A stretch of DNA of 64,000 nt from CAWJMD01 sp963843835 (GCA_963843835.1 CAWJMD010000003.1:434001-498000); one strand, 5' to 3'; positions 16,819 through 26,106 are shown, numbered from the stretch's first letter. Notes: a model not told the origin generated them from the letters alone. Program-made: numbers and translations.

Positions 16819-17859
16819 TCAGGGGGCGACGATCGCGTCCTGGGCGCCGCTGACGCCGTCCGCGACAAGCACGGCGTCCACGGGCACCGACCGCTTGACC
16901 ACAGCAAGTGCGATCGGGCCCAGCTCGTGGTGCCGCACGACGCTGGTCAGCCGTCCGACCGGCCTCTCGCCGTCCTTGCTGGTCGGTGCCGTCAACGAGG
17001 TACCCGGCTCCGGGAGCAGGTGCCCTGAGCCGTCGAGGTGGAGGAAGACCAGCCGTCGCGGCGGCCGTCCCAGGTTGTGCACCCGGGCAACGGTCTCCTG
17101 GCCGCGGTAGCAGCCCTTCTGCATGTGCACCGCCGTGCGCAGCCAGTCGAGCTCGTGGGGGATCGTGCGGTGGTCGGTGTCGACGCCGAAGCGCGGACGC
17201 CACGCGGCGACCCTGAGCGCCTCGGAGGCCCAGGTGCCGGCGAGCGCCACGTCCGTCGTCAGCTGGTCGATGTCGCCGCGGGGGACGAGAACCTCGGCCC
17301 ACCGCCGCTCGGCGCCGGGGTGGTCCGCGTCCCCGGCGTCGCTGTAGCTGACGCCGCCCTCGGAGACCTCGGGCCACGGGTCGACCCAGGTCAGCCGTCC
17401 CTCACCGAGGGCGTCGAGCACACCGCCGGGCACTCCGGAGAGCACCGCCCAGTCGCCGGTCACGTCGGTGATCTCGACGCGCAGCATGAAGCGCATCTTC
17501 TCCAGGTGCGCGACCAGGGGCGCACCGGCGCCCGACTCGACGGTGATCCAGCACGTCCCACCGTCGTCGACCACGTGCAGGGCGTTCTCGACGTGCCCGT
17601 GGGGGCTGAGGACCAGAGCCTCGGCCGACGCGCCGGGCGTGAGGTCGCGCAACCGCTGGGTGGTCAGGGTGTCGAGCCAGGTCAGACGGTCCGCCCCGGA
17701 CACCGCGACGACCTCCCGGTGCGAGGTGTCGACGACGGCCTCGCCCGCAGCCAGGGCACGCTGCTCGCGCGTGGGGTCGCCGTAGTGCCAGGCGACGTCG
17801 GAGTCGGGGCCCTGGCCCGCGACGGCGCCGTCCCGCTGGAGCAGAGGGGAGCCGGTCAC
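16819..17859 (-). CDS. ygfZ: YgfZ/GcvT-like folate-binding protein
   Basis: A 346-residue protein with the family signature KGCYRGQE (about residue 245) followed by RVHNLGRPPRR. YgfZ binds tetrahydrofolate and supports assembly or repair of some iron-sulfur enzymes; the cysteine of the signature is present. GTG 17859 overlaps the stop of the FABP gene as GTGA. The order ygfZ-FABP on this strand matches Rv0811c-Rv0813c of M. tuberculosis. The upstream in-frame extension to 17934 runs into the FABP gene and is rejected. Confidence 0.92.
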   Translation of the reverse strand: MTGSPLLQRDGAVAGQGPDSDVAWHYGDPTREQRALAAGEAVVDTSHREVVAVSGADRLTWLDTLTTQRLRDLTPGASAEALVLSPHGHVENALHVVDDGGTCWITVESGAGAPLVAHLEKMRFMLRVEITDVTGDWAVLSGVPGGVLDALGEGRLTWVDPWPEVSEGGVSYSDAGDADHPGAERRWAEVLVPRGDIDQLTTDVALAGTWASEALRVAAWRPRFGVDTDHRTIPHELDWLRTAVHMQKGCYRGQETVARVHNLGRPPRRLVFLHLDGSGHLLPEPGTSLTAPTSKDGERPVGRLTSVVRHHELGPIALAVVKRSVPVDAVLVADGVSGAQDAIVAP

Positions 17860-18401
17860 TGCGCCACACGCTTCAGCCGGGCCGAGACGTGCGACGACAT
17901 GGGCTCGCCGACCGCGGCCATGTCCATCACCCACAGCAGGTCCCCCTCGACCATGCCGTACATGCGCTGCGCCGCGGTGTACTCCTTCGCGGTGGTGGTA
18001 CGGGCGACCACGTCGGTCGTCAGGTCCACGCGGGCGCCGGTGGCACGGCCGGTGTAGATCTCGACGACACCGGTGGCGTGGGCCAGCAGCACCTCGACGT
18101 CGATGCCCTGGTGGTCGCGGGCGGCCGCGTCCGCCGCCTCGGGCGACTCCGGGACGACCACCCGCCAGTAGCCGGACTCGCTGGCGAGGGGGCGCACGAC
18201 CTTCCCGTCGTCGTCCAGCAGGTAGGCCTGGGACCGGTAGTGCAGGAAGCCGCGCCCGTCCTGGCTGAACTCGACCTCCTGGCCGAAGCGGCGTTCCTCG
18301 ATCGTCGGGTACCCGACGACGCCGGCGCCCTCCCAGCGACCGAGCAGCCAGGCGACGGGTACCAGCGGTGCGGGGAGGTCCTCGGGGATCTCGAAGGGCA
18401 T
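17856..18401 (-). CDS. FABP-like / nitrobindin haem-binding protein
   Basis: A 181-residue beta-barrel protein of the FABP-like family (Rv0813c/Rv2717c type). The signature GxWxGxG appears as GRWEGAG at about residue 22, and a histidine near the C-terminus (SSHVSARL) is the usual axial haem ligand. Nitrobindins bind ferric haem and can isomerise peroxynitrite; whether this one carries haem is not proven by sequence. It starts at ATG 18401, 12 bp after the stop of a 34-codon membrane ORF, and is coupled to ygfZ. Confidence 0.9.
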   Translation of the reverse strand: MPFEIPEDLPAPLVPVAWLLGRWEGAGVVGYPTIEERRFGQEVEFSQDGRGFLHYRSQAYLLDDDGKVVRPLASESGYWRVVVPESPEAADAAARDHQGIDVEVLLAHATGVVEIYTGRATGARVDLTTDVVARTTTAKEYTAAQRMYGMVEGDLLWVMDMAAVGEPMSSHVSARLKRVAQ

Positions 18402-18412
18402 CGAGCGCCTGC

Positions 18413-18517
18413 TCAGCGCTGGCCGGAGAAGAGCTTGTAGACCACGTAGACGGCGAACCAGCCGATCACGAGGCTCGAGAGGACGAGCAGCGAGATGTAG
18501 AACGCTTCCAGACCCAT
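18413..18517 (-). CDS. 34-residue single-pass membrane peptide (candidate)
   Basis: A short ORF starting MGLEAFYISLLVLSSLV and ending YKLFSGQR. One clear transmembrane helix (about residues 5-26) is flanked by an acidic N-terminus and a basic C-terminus, a normal membrane-peptide layout. It lies 11 bp before the FABP gene on the same strand, so it would be the first gene of a three-gene FABP-ygfZ operon. No strong ribosome site is visible, and it could be leaderless. Composition supports it, but at this length only conservation would prove it. Confidence 0.5.
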   Translation of the reverse strand: MGLEAFYISLLVLSSLVIGWFAVYVVYKLFSGQR

Positions 18518-18581
18518 GCGCCCAGCCTACGCGGTGCGGTCGGCGCGGCCCCGCGAGGTGGCCTGCTCCTACGCTGGCGTG

Positions 18582-18944
18582 ATGGTCGCCTCCCTCCTCG
18601 TGAAGTGCACGTGCGGTCACGACGCCCCCGAGCGCTGCAACCAGGCGCTGACCGTCGCTGCCACCGCCGCCGCCTCGGGCGCGGACGTGTCCCTCTGGCT
18701 CACGGGCGAGGCCGCCTGGCTGGCCGTCCCCGGACGCGCGAGCCAGATCGTGCTGGAGCACGCCGCACCCTTCGACGAGCTGCTCGGTGGTGTGCTCGAC
18801 CACGGCGAGGTCGTCGTGTGCTCGCAGTGCGCGCTGCGTCGCGGGCTGACCGAGACCGACCTGGTGCCCGGGGTGCGGATCGCCGGATCGGCGCAGTTCG
18901 TCGAGCGGGCCCTGACGGCCGGCGTCCAGGCGCTCGTCTACTGA
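18582..18944 (+). CDS. DsrE-family sulfur-relay-like protein
   Basis: A 120-residue DsrE/DsrF-like fold: VKCTCGHDAPERCNQALTVA at the start, a hydrophobic strand, then a loop with VVCSQCALRRGL (cysteine near residue 85, as in the active cysteine of DsrE-like proteins) and a helix ending in GSAQFVERAL. Members take part in sulfur transfer or are orphan predicted peroxiredoxin-like proteins; the partner here is unknown. Start ATG 18582 sits at the family start. It diverges from the small membrane peptide with 64 bp between the starts. Confidence 0.83.
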   Translation: MVASLLVKCTCGHDAPERCNQALTVAATAAASGADVSLWLTGEAAWLAVPGRASQIVLEHAAPFDELLGGVLDHGEVVVCSQCALRRGLTETDLVPGVRIAGSAQFVERALTAGVQALVY

Positions 18945-18956
18945 CGAGGTCGGCAG

Positions 18957-19694
18957 CTAGCCCAGGACCCGGGCGAGCAGGTACACCACGGCTCCCGACG
19001 AGCACACCTGCGCGGCGCCGATCGCCACGCCGGCCTGCCGGGAGGTCGCCGAGGGAAGCGCCGTGAACAGGCGATCGAAGCTGGCCATCACGCCCGCGAC
19101 GACCGCGCCCATGATCGCGGCCGGTCCGCCGGCCACGTCATCGAGGAGGGCCGCCGCCAAGGCGGCGAACGTCGCGCCCACGACGAGCGCGAACGGACCG
19201 GTGACCCGCTGCGGCCACGGCAGGGCGAGCGCGATCGCCACCGCGGCGACGGCCACGCCCGCCGCGATGACGAGCTCGTGCGTCACCTGCTCGGCGGCGA
19301 CCCATCCGGCCACGAGGGCCACGACCACGACGCCGGAGACGACGCCGGTCACGGACTCGACGAGCCGCGGACGCATGTCACGACGCAGCAGCTGGTGCGC
19401 GAACGTCGCCACCACCGACAGGGCCAGTCCGGTCGCGAGCCAGTTGAGGCCGCCGTCGTCCCCCGGGTGCAGCGAGACGAGCAGCACGGACCCCGCCCCG
19501 CACAGGGACAGCACCGTCGTGCTGCCCCGCTGCGTGGGCAGGCCGAGGAGGTTGGGCCAGCCCGTGGCGAGGGCGACGACCGCGACGAGCAGGGACGCGG
19601 ACAGCAGGAAGGGACCGGCGAGGGCGCCCACCACCAGAAGCACGGCGAGCACCGACGCCGCGACGGACGGGACGATCCTGGTCACGTCCCGCAT
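18957..19694 (-). CDS. Actinobacterial integral membrane protein (Rv0817c-like position)
   Basis: The 245-residue protein has about seven hydrophobic segments and very few charges: two near the N-terminus, two in the middle (70-125), and three to the end. It has no recognisable enzyme motif. It sits divergent from glnR, exactly where Rv0817c stands in M. tuberculosis, so it is probably the same conserved exported or membrane protein of unknown function. The start is ATG 19694 (MRDVTRIVPS). Confidence 0.8.
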   Translation of the reverse strand: MRDVTRIVPSVAASVLAVLLVVGALAGPFLLSASLLVAVVALATGWPNLLGLPTQRGSTTVLSLCGAGSVLLVSLHPGDDGGLNWLATGLALSVVATFAHQLLRRDMRPRLVESVTGVVSGVVVVALVAGWVAAEQVTHELVIAAGVAVAAVAIALALPWPQRVTGPFALVVGATFAALAAALLDDVAGGPAAIMGAVVAGVMASFDRLFTALPSATSRQAGVAIGAAQVCSSGAVVYLLARVLG

Positions 19695-19814
19695 CCTGGC
19701 AGACCCACGTGCGGCACCGACCGGTCACCTATCCTGGGCTCCTGCCCGACGCCCGACTGCGCGGCCCACCCCCACGGGTCGACCCGCGTCGACACCCTCG
19801 CCACGGAGGTGCGG

Positions 19815-20537
19815 ATGGCTCAGCTGCTGCTGCTGACCAACGCCCTGGCCCCGTCCAGCGAGGTGCTGCCCGCCCTGGGCCTGCTCGCCCACCACGTCAG
19901 GGTGCTGCCCGCCGAGCCGGCCGCCCTCGTCGACGCCCCCGTGGCGGACGCCGTCCTGGTCGACGGGCGCCGGGATCTCGCGGCGGCCCGCTCCCTGTGC
20001 CGGCTGATGCGGACGACGGGTCTCTCGTCCCCCCTGATCCTGGTGCTGACCGAGGGCGGCCTGGCGGCCGTCGCGGCGGACTGGGGGGTGGACGACGTGC
20101 TCGTCGACACCGCCGGACCCGCCGAGGTCGAGGCCCGGCTCCGGCTCGCCGCCGGGCGTGCCGCCCTGGAGGCCGACGGTGCCGGCGAGCCCGACGAGAT
20201 CCGCGCCGGTGACGTGGTGATCGACGAGGGCACCTACTCCGCGAAGGTCCGCGGGCGCGTCCTCGACCTCACCTACAAGGAGTTCGAGCTGCTCAAGTTC
20301 CTGGCGCAGCACCCGGGCCGCGTCTTCAGCCGGGCCCAGCTGCTGCAGGAGGTCTGGGGGTACGACTACTTCGGCGGCACCCGGACGGTGGACGTCCACG
20401 TCCGCCGGCTCCGCGCCAAGCTGGGCATCGAGCACGAGCAGCTGATCGGCACCGTCCGCAACGTCGGCTACCGGTTCGTCCCGCCCGCCGCCGCCCGCGA
20501 GCGCCAGCACGAGACCGAGCCCTCCCCCGCCGGCTGA
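19815..20537 (+). CDS. glnR: GlnR-type nitrogen regulator, atypical OmpR family
   Basis: A 240-residue protein. The N-terminal receiver-like domain (MAQLLLLTNALAPSS) lacks the usual acidic pair after the first strand, which fits GlnR, a receiver that is not phosphorylated in the normal way. The winged-helix domain (LDLTYKEFELLKFLAQHPGR to VRNVGYRFVPP) is very well conserved. GlnR controls glnA, amtB and nitrate genes in actinobacteria. GGAGGT lies just before ATG 19815. Position next to mshD matches Rv0818-Rv0819, which supports the name. Confidence 0.92.
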   Translation: MAQLLLLTNALAPSSEVLPALGLLAHHVRVLPAEPAALVDAPVADAVLVDGRRDLAAARSLCRLMRTTGLSSPLILVLTEGGLAAVAADWGVDDVLVDTAGPAEVEARLRLAAGRAALEADGAGEPDEIRAGDVVIDEGTYSAKVRGRVLDLTYKEFELLKFLAQHPGRVFSRAQLLQEVWGYDYFGGTRTVDVHVRRLRAKLGIEHEQLIGTVRNVGYRFVPPAAARERQHETEPSPAG

Positions 20538-20584
20538 CACCCGTTCCCCCTCCGCGCCCCCGGGCGCTGCGACACAATCGCGAC

Positions 20585-21547
20585 ATGACCCGACCCGTTG
20601 ACCGGCGCCTGTCGCCGGCCACCCTCGCCCAGGTGCCCGCCCTGCTCGAGGCAGCGGAGCAGGCGGACGGCGTGCGCCCCGTCTCCGAGCAGGCCGAGCT
20701 GATGCTGCGGCAGACGCGCGAGTCGACGCTCCACCTCGGGATCGTCGACGACGAGGGACAGGTCGTGGCGTACGCGCAGATGGACACGTCCGTGGTGCCT
20801 GCGACGGTCGAGGGGGCCGTGCACCCAGCGCACCGGCGGAAGGGCCACGGGACGCTGCTGTGCGAGGTCGTCCAGGGCTTCGCCGGTCGGGGTGGGTCGC
20901 TCGCCTGGGCGCACGGTGGCCACCCGGGGGCGCGGGCGCTCGCTGCGGCCAAGGGGGCCGAGCGCGTTCGCGAGCTGTGGCAGATGCGGCGACCGCTGAG
21001 CGGCCGCGACGTCCCGCCGCTGCCCCCGGTGGCGCTCCCGGACGGGCTGCGGCTGCGGCCCTTCGTGGTCGGCGAGGACGAGCAGGCGTTCCTCGCGGTC
21101 AACGCCGCCGCCTTCCGTGAGCACCCCGAGCAGGGCGCGTGGCGCTGGGTCGACCTGCAAGCCCGCTTCGAGGAGCCGTGGTTCGACCCTGCCGGGTTCC
21201 TGCTGGTGGAGGACGCGTCGACCGGTGAGCTGCTGGGGTTCCACTGGACGAAGGTGCATGCGGCGACGCCGGGCAACCTGGCCATCGGCGAGGTGTACGT
21301 GGTGGGGGTGCACCCCGGCGCGCAGGGCCGGGGGGTCGGCGGCGCCGCCACCCGCGCCGGCCTGCACCACCTCGCCGGAGTGCGCGACGAGGACGGCGAG
21401 CCCCTGGGTGAGGTGATGCTCTACGTGGAGGCGAGCAACGAGACAGCGCTTCGTGTGTACCGCGCCCTGGGCTTCGAGCTGTCGTCCGTCGACGAGCAGT
21501 ACGCCCTCGGGCCGATCGAGCCCTCGGATGACATAGTGAAGTCATGA
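20585..21547 (+). CDS. mshD: Mycothiol synthase (GNAT acetyltransferase)
   Basis: A 320-residue enzyme that acetylates Cys-GlcN-inositol to give mycothiol. It has two tandem GNAT domains. The first has GAVHPAHRRKGHGTLL; the second has GEVYVVGVHPGAQGRGVG, the acetyl-CoA loop, and ends with YVEASNETALRVYRALGFE. Length and order fit MshD. ATG 20585 follows glnR by 47 bp and may share its transcript. Its stop overlaps the ppk ATG as ATGA. Confidence 0.96.
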   Translation: MTRPVDRRLSPATLAQVPALLEAAEQADGVRPVSEQAELMLRQTRESTLHLGIVDDEGQVVAYAQMDTSVVPATVEGAVHPAHRRKGHGTLLCEVVQGFAGRGGSLAWAHGGHPGARALAAAKGAERVRELWQMRRPLSGRDVPPLPPVALPDGLRLRPFVVGEDEQAFLAVNAAAFREHPEQGAWRWVDLQARFEEPWFDPAGFLLVEDASTGELLGFHWTKVHAATPGNLAIGEVYVVGVHPGAQGRGVGGAATRAGLHHLAGVRDEDGEPLGEVMLYVEASNETALRVYRALGFELSSVDEQYALGPIEPSDDIVKS

Positions 21548-23745
21548 CCACCTCGGCGTCCGAAGGGCAGGCCGACACCGCAGAGTGGCCGTCGACGCCC
21601 GACGACCCGGCCTCCCTCGCAGACCTTCCCGACGACCGGTTCCTCGACCGCGAGCTGAGTTGGCTGGCGTTCAACGAGCGCGTTCTGGAGATGGCGGAGG
21701 ACGCGTCGATCCCGCTGCTCGAACGCGTCCGCTACCTGGCGATCTTCGCGAGCAACCTCGACGAGTTCTTCATGGTCCGCGTGGCCGGGCTGCAGCGCCG
21801 CATCGTGACCGGGCTGGCCGTGACGGCCGCCTCCGGCCTCGAGCCGCGCGAGGTGCTCGACGCCATCGCGGTCCGTGCGCACGACCTGATGACCCGGCAC
21901 GCCGAGGTCTTCGCCTCCGACGTGCGACCGGCCCTCGTCGACAACGGCATCGCGATAGTCGGCTGGGACGCCCTCTCCCCGGCCGAGCAGGAGCGCCTCG
22001 GGGGGCTCTTCACCGAGCGGGTCTTCCCGGTGCTGACCCCTCTGGCCGTCGATCCGGCCCACCCCTTCCCGTACATCTCGGGGCTGTCGCTGAACCTCGC
22101 CGTCGTGGTGCGCAACCCGACCACCGACACCGAGCACTTCGCGCGCGTGAAGGTGCCCCCACTTCTGCCCCGTTTCGTCGAGATCGACGAGGACACAGGC
22201 GATCCCGAGGCTCTGGCCGCCGGCACCCACGGTCAGCGCCGGTCGCGCTTCATCGGGCTCGAGGACCTCATCGCCGTCCACCTCGACCAGCTGTTCCCCG
22301 GCATGGAGGTGCGCGAGCACCACACGTTCAGGGTGACGCGCAACGAGGACTTCGAGGTCGAGGAGGACGACGCGGAGAACCTCCTGCAGGCCCTGGAGAA
22401 AGAGCTGCTGCGCCGGCGGTTCGGCCCCCCGGTCCGGCTCGAGCTCGCGGAGGACTGCGATCCGCACGTCCGCGACCTGCTGATGCGCGAGCTGAGCGTC
22501 AGCGAGACCCAGGTGTACACGCTGCCCAAACCACTCGACCTGCGCGGCCTCAACGCGGTGGCGGATGTCGACCGGCACGACCTGCACCACCACACGTTCG
22601 TGCCGCGCACGCACCGGAACCTGACGGACGGCCGCGAGACCGCCAAGCCCAGCGACGTCTTCGGGGCCATCAGCCGGGGCGACATCCTGCTGCACCACCC
22701 GTACGACTCGTTCTCGACCTCGGTGCAGTCGTTCGTCGAGCAGGCGGCGACCGACCCCCGCGTGCTGGCGATCAAGCAGACGCTCTACCGCACGAGTGGC
22801 GACTCACCCATCGTGGACGCGCTGATCGACGCGGCCGAGGCCGGCAAGCAGGTGCTGGCCCTGGTGGAGATCAAGGCCCGTTTCGACGAGCAGGCGAACA
22901 TCACGTGGGCGCGCAAGCTCGAGCAGGCCGGCGTGCACGTCGTCTACGGGATCGTCGGGCTCAAGACCCACGCGAAGCTGTGCCTGGTGGTGCGCCAGGA
23001 GGCGGAGGGCATCCGCCGCTACTGCCACGTGGGCACCGGCAACTACAACCCCAAGACCGCGCGCACCTACGAGGACGTCGGCCTGCTGTCGGCCGACCCG
23101 GAGCTGGGTGAGGACCTGTCGCGGCTGTTCAACCAGCTGAGTGGCTACGCCCCGAAGACCTCCTTCAAGCGCCTGCTCGTCGCGCCGCGGTCCCTGCGCA
23201 GCGGCCTCGTCGACCGGATCGAGCAGGAGGTCGAGAACCACCGTCAGGGGCGGCCCGCCGGCGTGCGCCTGAAGGTCAACTCGATCGTGGACGAGACCCT
23301 CATCGACGCCCTGTACCGGGCGTCCACGGCCGGGGTGCCCGTCGACCTCGTGGTCCGCGGCATCTGCGCGCTGAGACCGGGTGTGCCAGGGCTCAGCGAG
23401 AACATCCGCGTCCGTAGCATCATGGGCCGCTTCCTCGAGCACTCCCGGCTCTTCGCGTTCGACGGCGGGGGCGAGCCGGTGATGTACATCGGCAGCGCGG
23501 ACCTCATGCACCGCAACCTCGACCGGCGCGTCGAGACGCTGACCCGGCTCACGGAGCCCGCCCAGCTGCAGCAGCTCGACGAGCTGCTGACCCTCTCGAT
23601 GGACGACGGCACCGCCAGCTGGCACCTGGAGGCGAGCGGGCGATGGACCCGCCACCACCTGGACGAGGACGGCCAGCCGCTGCTCGACCTGCAGGAGCAC
23701 CTCATCACGCAGCGGGCGCGGCGACGCGGCTCGCGGCGGCGGTGA
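21544..23745 (+). CDS. ppk1: Polyphosphate kinase 1
   Basis: The 733-residue enzyme reversibly builds polyphosphate from ATP through a phosphohistidine. Seen are the N-terminal DRELSWLAFNERVLE block, HHPYDSF, IKQTLYRTSGDSPIV, and the catalytic region YCHVGTGNYNPKTARTYED, where the histidine is expected to carry the phosphate. A second conserved block is VRGICALRPG. It is coupled to mshD by an ATGA overlap and to the Nudix gene by GTGA. In this phosphate-rich neighbourhood it probably serves phosphate storage. Confidence 0.97.
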   Translation: MTTSASEGQADTAEWPSTPDDPASLADLPDDRFLDRELSWLAFNERVLEMAEDASIPLLERVRYLAIFASNLDEFFMVRVAGLQRRIVTGLAVTAASGLEPREVLDAIAVRAHDLMTRHAEVFASDVRPALVDNGIAIVGWDALSPAEQERLGGLFTERVFPVLTPLAVDPAHPFPYISGLSLNLAVVVRNPTTDTEHFARVKVPPLLPRFVEIDEDTGDPEALAAGTHGQRRSRFIGLEDLIAVHLDQLFPGMEVREHHTFRVTRNEDFEVEEDDAENLLQALEKELLRRRFGPPVRLELAEDCDPHVRDLLMRELSVSETQVYTLPKPLDLRGLNAVADVDRHDLHHHTFVPRTHRNLTDGRETAKPSDVFGAISRGDILLHHPYDSFSTSVQSFVEQAATDPRVLAIKQTLYRTSGDSPIVDALIDAAEAGKQVLALVEIKARFDEQANITWARKLEQAGVHVVYGIVGLKTHAKLCLVVRQEAEGIRRYCHVGTGNYNPKTARTYEDVGLLSADPELGEDLSRLFNQLSGYAPKTSFKRLLVAPRSLRSGLVDRIEQEVENHRQGRPAGVRLKVNSIVDETLIDALYRASTAGVPVDLVVRGICALRPGVPGLSENIRVRSIMGRFLEHSRLFAFDGGGEPVMYIGSADLMHRNLDRRVETLTRLTEPAQLQQLDELLTLSMDDGTASWHLEASGRWTRHHLDEDGQPLLDLQEHLITQRARRRGSRRR

Positions 23746-24809
23746 ACGAGAGACCGGTTCCCACCCCGCCGCGCGGCTCCTCGGCGACCGGCCGATCGTC
23801 CGCAGTCACCGGCGCGGGTGACCACGCGACCGGCCCCGAGACGCTGTCGCCCGGCGGGTCCGGACAGGTCGACGGCGTCGACCAGGACACGGTGCGGGCC
23901 GCGGGCGCGGTCGTCTGGCGGCTCGCGAAGGGCCAGCTCGAGGTGCTCCTGGTGCACCGGCCACGCTACGGGGACTGGTCCTGGCCCAAGGGCAAGCTCG
24001 ACCCGGGCGAGGCCCCGCTGGCGGCCGCCGTCCGCGAGGTGGCCGAGGAGACCGGGCTGCGGGTGCGCCTCGGCATCCCGCTGCCGACCGCGCGGTACCG
24101 GCTCAGCGACAGCCTGAACAAGACCGTCCGCTACTGGGCGGCCCGCGGCCCGGACGGCCCACCCCCGGAACCACCTCGCCCGCTCGAGGTGGACCGGACC
24201 GCCTGGTTCGGGCCGGACGAGGCGAGCGAACGCCTCACCCGCCGCGGCGACCGGGCCCAGCTGGCGGCCCTGACGTCCGCCCACGCGGAAGGCGCCCTCG
24301 ACACGTTCCCCGTGATCGTGATCCGCCACGCTCACGCGCGTCCGAAGTCGTCGTGGGGACGGGAGAACGCCGAACGCCCGCTGGTCAACGTCGGCCTCGC
24401 GCAGGCCGCCCGGCTCGCCGACCTGCTGCCCGCGTGGCGGCCCGAGATGATCCTCAGCAGCCCGTGGAAGCGGTGCATCCAGACCGTGGAGCCCTTCCTC
24501 GCCCGATCCACCGCGCGGCTGAAGACCAAGAAGCGCCTCACCGAGGACGGCCACCGGCGCGACGCCCGGGCGACGGCACGGTTGGTCACCGACCAGCTGC
24601 GCAAGGGCCGAGCAGTCGTGATCTGCACGCACCGGCCGGTGCTCGGCACCGTGCTCGGGACCCTGGCCGGGGCCGCGCAGGCCGGGATGCCCGGACACTT
24701 CCCGCTCCGGGACCCCTTCCTGCGTCCCGGGGAGATGCTCGTCGCCCACGTCTCGCGCCACGGGCACCGGGTGGTCGCGGTGGAGCGGCACGACACCGCA
24801 CCGCTCTGA
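23742..24809 (+). CDS. mutT1: MutT1-like Nudix hydrolase fused to histidine phosphatase
   Basis: A 355-residue two-domain protein as in mycobacterial MutT1. Residues about 45-175 are a Nudix domain with GKLDPGEAPLAAAVREVAEE as the Nudix box. Residues about 185-355 are a histidine-phosphatase domain with VIRHAHA (an RHA variant of RHG) and THRPVLG. MutT1 hydrolyses 8-oxo-dGTP/GTP and diadenosine polyphosphates, with the C-terminal domain removing further phosphate. The N-terminal 40 residues are low-complexity. GTG 23742 overlaps the ppk stop. Confidence 0.92.
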   Translation: MNERPVPTPPRGSSATGRSSAVTGAGDHATGPETLSPGGSGQVDGVDQDTVRAAGAVVWRLAKGQLEVLLVHRPRYGDWSWPKGKLDPGEAPLAAAVREVAEETGLRVRLGIPLPTARYRLSDSLNKTVRYWAARGPDGPPPEPPRPLEVDRTAWFGPDEASERLTRRGDRAQLAALTSAHAEGALDTFPVIVIRHAHARPKSSWGRENAERPLVNVGLAQAARLADLLPAWRPEMILSSPWKRCIQTVEPFLARSTARLKTKKRLTEDGHRRDARATARLVTDQLRKGRAVVICTHRPVLGTVLGTLAGAAQAGMPGHFPLRDPFLRPGEMLVAHVSRHGHRVVAVERHDTAPL

Positions 24810-24865
24810 CCACCGCGCCGCACTGCCCGGTTCGTCCCGCACCTGACCACCAACGGACGCGTCCC

Positions 24866-24887
24866 GTTCACCCACCGTTCACCCACG
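24866..24887 (+). promoter_or_regulatory. PHO box upstream of pstS
   Basis: Two adjacent 11-bp direct repeats, GTTCACCCACC and GTTCACCCACG, occupy 24866-24887, about 100 bp before the pstS start. They match the PhoP/RegX3 direct-repeat pattern almost perfectly. This predicts induction of pstSCAB under phosphate limitation by RegX3. Confidence 0.8.
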
Positions 24888-24984
24888 CCGGACGATCACG
24901 TCACCTGGCGTCCTTAGCGTCCCTCGCGTCAGGAACCGCGTAGGCCCCGCCCCGTGCCGGGTCCTCATCGAGAGGTAGACACAC

Positions 24985-26088
24985 GTGAAGCGCTCCACCC
25001 TGCGCCACGCAGCCGTCCCGGCCGCGCTCGTCCTGTCCCTCGGCCTGGCCGCCTGCAGCGCGGCCAACGAGACCACCACCGCGGGCGGCGGCGACAACAC
25101 CGGGACCGAGCTGACCGGCGACATCTCCGGCGCCGGCGCCAGCTCGCAGGGCGCAGCCATGGAGGCCTGGATCGCCGGCTTCGGCGGGGCCAACCCCGAC
25201 GCGAACGTCGCCTACGACCCGGCCGGTTCCGGCGCCGGCCGCGAGCAGTTCCTCGCGGGCGGAACGGACTTCGCCGGTTCCGACGCCTACCTCGAGGACG
25301 AGGAGGTCGCCCAGGTCCCCGACCGCTGCACGGGCGGCGAGCTCGTCGAGCTCCCGGTCTACGTGTCGCCCATCGCCGTCATCTTCAACCTGCCCGGCGT
25401 CGACTCCCTCAACCTCTCGCCGGCCACCATCGCGGGCATCTTCGACCAGAAGGTCACCACGTGGGACGCCCCCGAGATCGCGGCGGACAACCCCGCCGTG
25501 CAGCTCCCGTCGACGGCCATCACACCCGTCAACCGCTCGGACGAGTCCGGCACCACCGAGAACTTCGTCGAGTACCTGGTCGCGACCGCGCCGGAGGCGT
25601 GGCCGCACGAGGCCAGCGGTGACTGGCCGGTGGCCGGTGGCGAGGCGGCGCAGGGCACCTCCGGCGTCGTGGCCGCCGTCAACGGCGGCGAGGGCACCGT
25701 CGGCTACGCCGACGCCAGCCAGGCCGGCGACCTCGGTGTCGCCAAGGTGAAGGTCGGCGACGAGTTCGTCGAGCTGTCGCCCGAGGCCGCCGCCTCCGTG
25801 GTCGAGGTCTCGAAGCGCGTCGAGGGGCGTGGCGAGTACGACTACGCCATCGACCTGGCCCGCGACACCACGGAGTCGGGCACCTACCCGATCGTCCTGG
25901 TCTCCTACGCGCTGGCGTGCACCACGTACGAGGACCAGACGACCGCCGACCTCGTCAAGGGCTTCCTGACGTACGTCGTCAGCCCCGAGGGCCAGGCCGC
26001 CGCCCAGGAGTACGCCGGGTCGGCTCCGATCTCGGACGCCAGCCGCGAGGACGCCATGACGGCGATCGACGCGATCGCAGCGGGCTGA
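24985..26088 (+). CDS. pstS: Phosphate ABC transporter binding lipoprotein
   Basis: A 367-residue lipoprotein (signal ending in the lipobox LAAC, cysteine near residue 24) that captures phosphate outside the membrane. The phosphate-binding motifs are visible: GAGASSQGAAMEAWI, the DPAGSGAGREQFLAGGTDFAG region, and RSDESGTTENF in the second lobe. GTG 24985 starts MKRSTLRHAA. It heads pstSCAB, with PHO repeats upstream and a strong stem-loop after its stop that may raise PstS over the membrane subunits. Confidence 0.96.
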   Translation: MKRSTLRHAAVPAALVLSLGLAACSAANETTTAGGGDNTGTELTGDISGAGASSQGAAMEAWIAGFGGANPDANVAYDPAGSGAGREQFLAGGTDFAGSDAYLEDEEVAQVPDRCTGGELVELPVYVSPIAVIFNLPGVDSLNLSPATIAGIFDQKVTTWDAPEIAADNPAVQLPSTAITPVNRSDESGTTENFVEYLVATAPEAWPHEASGDWPVAGGEAAQGTSGVVAAVNGGEGTVGYADASQAGDLGVAKVKVGDEFVELSPEAAASVVEVSKRVEGRGEYDYAIDLARDTTESGTYPIVLVSYALACTTYEDQTTADLVKGFLTYVVSPEGQAAAQEYAGSAPISDASREDAMTAIDAIAAG

Positions 26089-26106
26089 GCCCATCACGAC
26101 AGCCAC

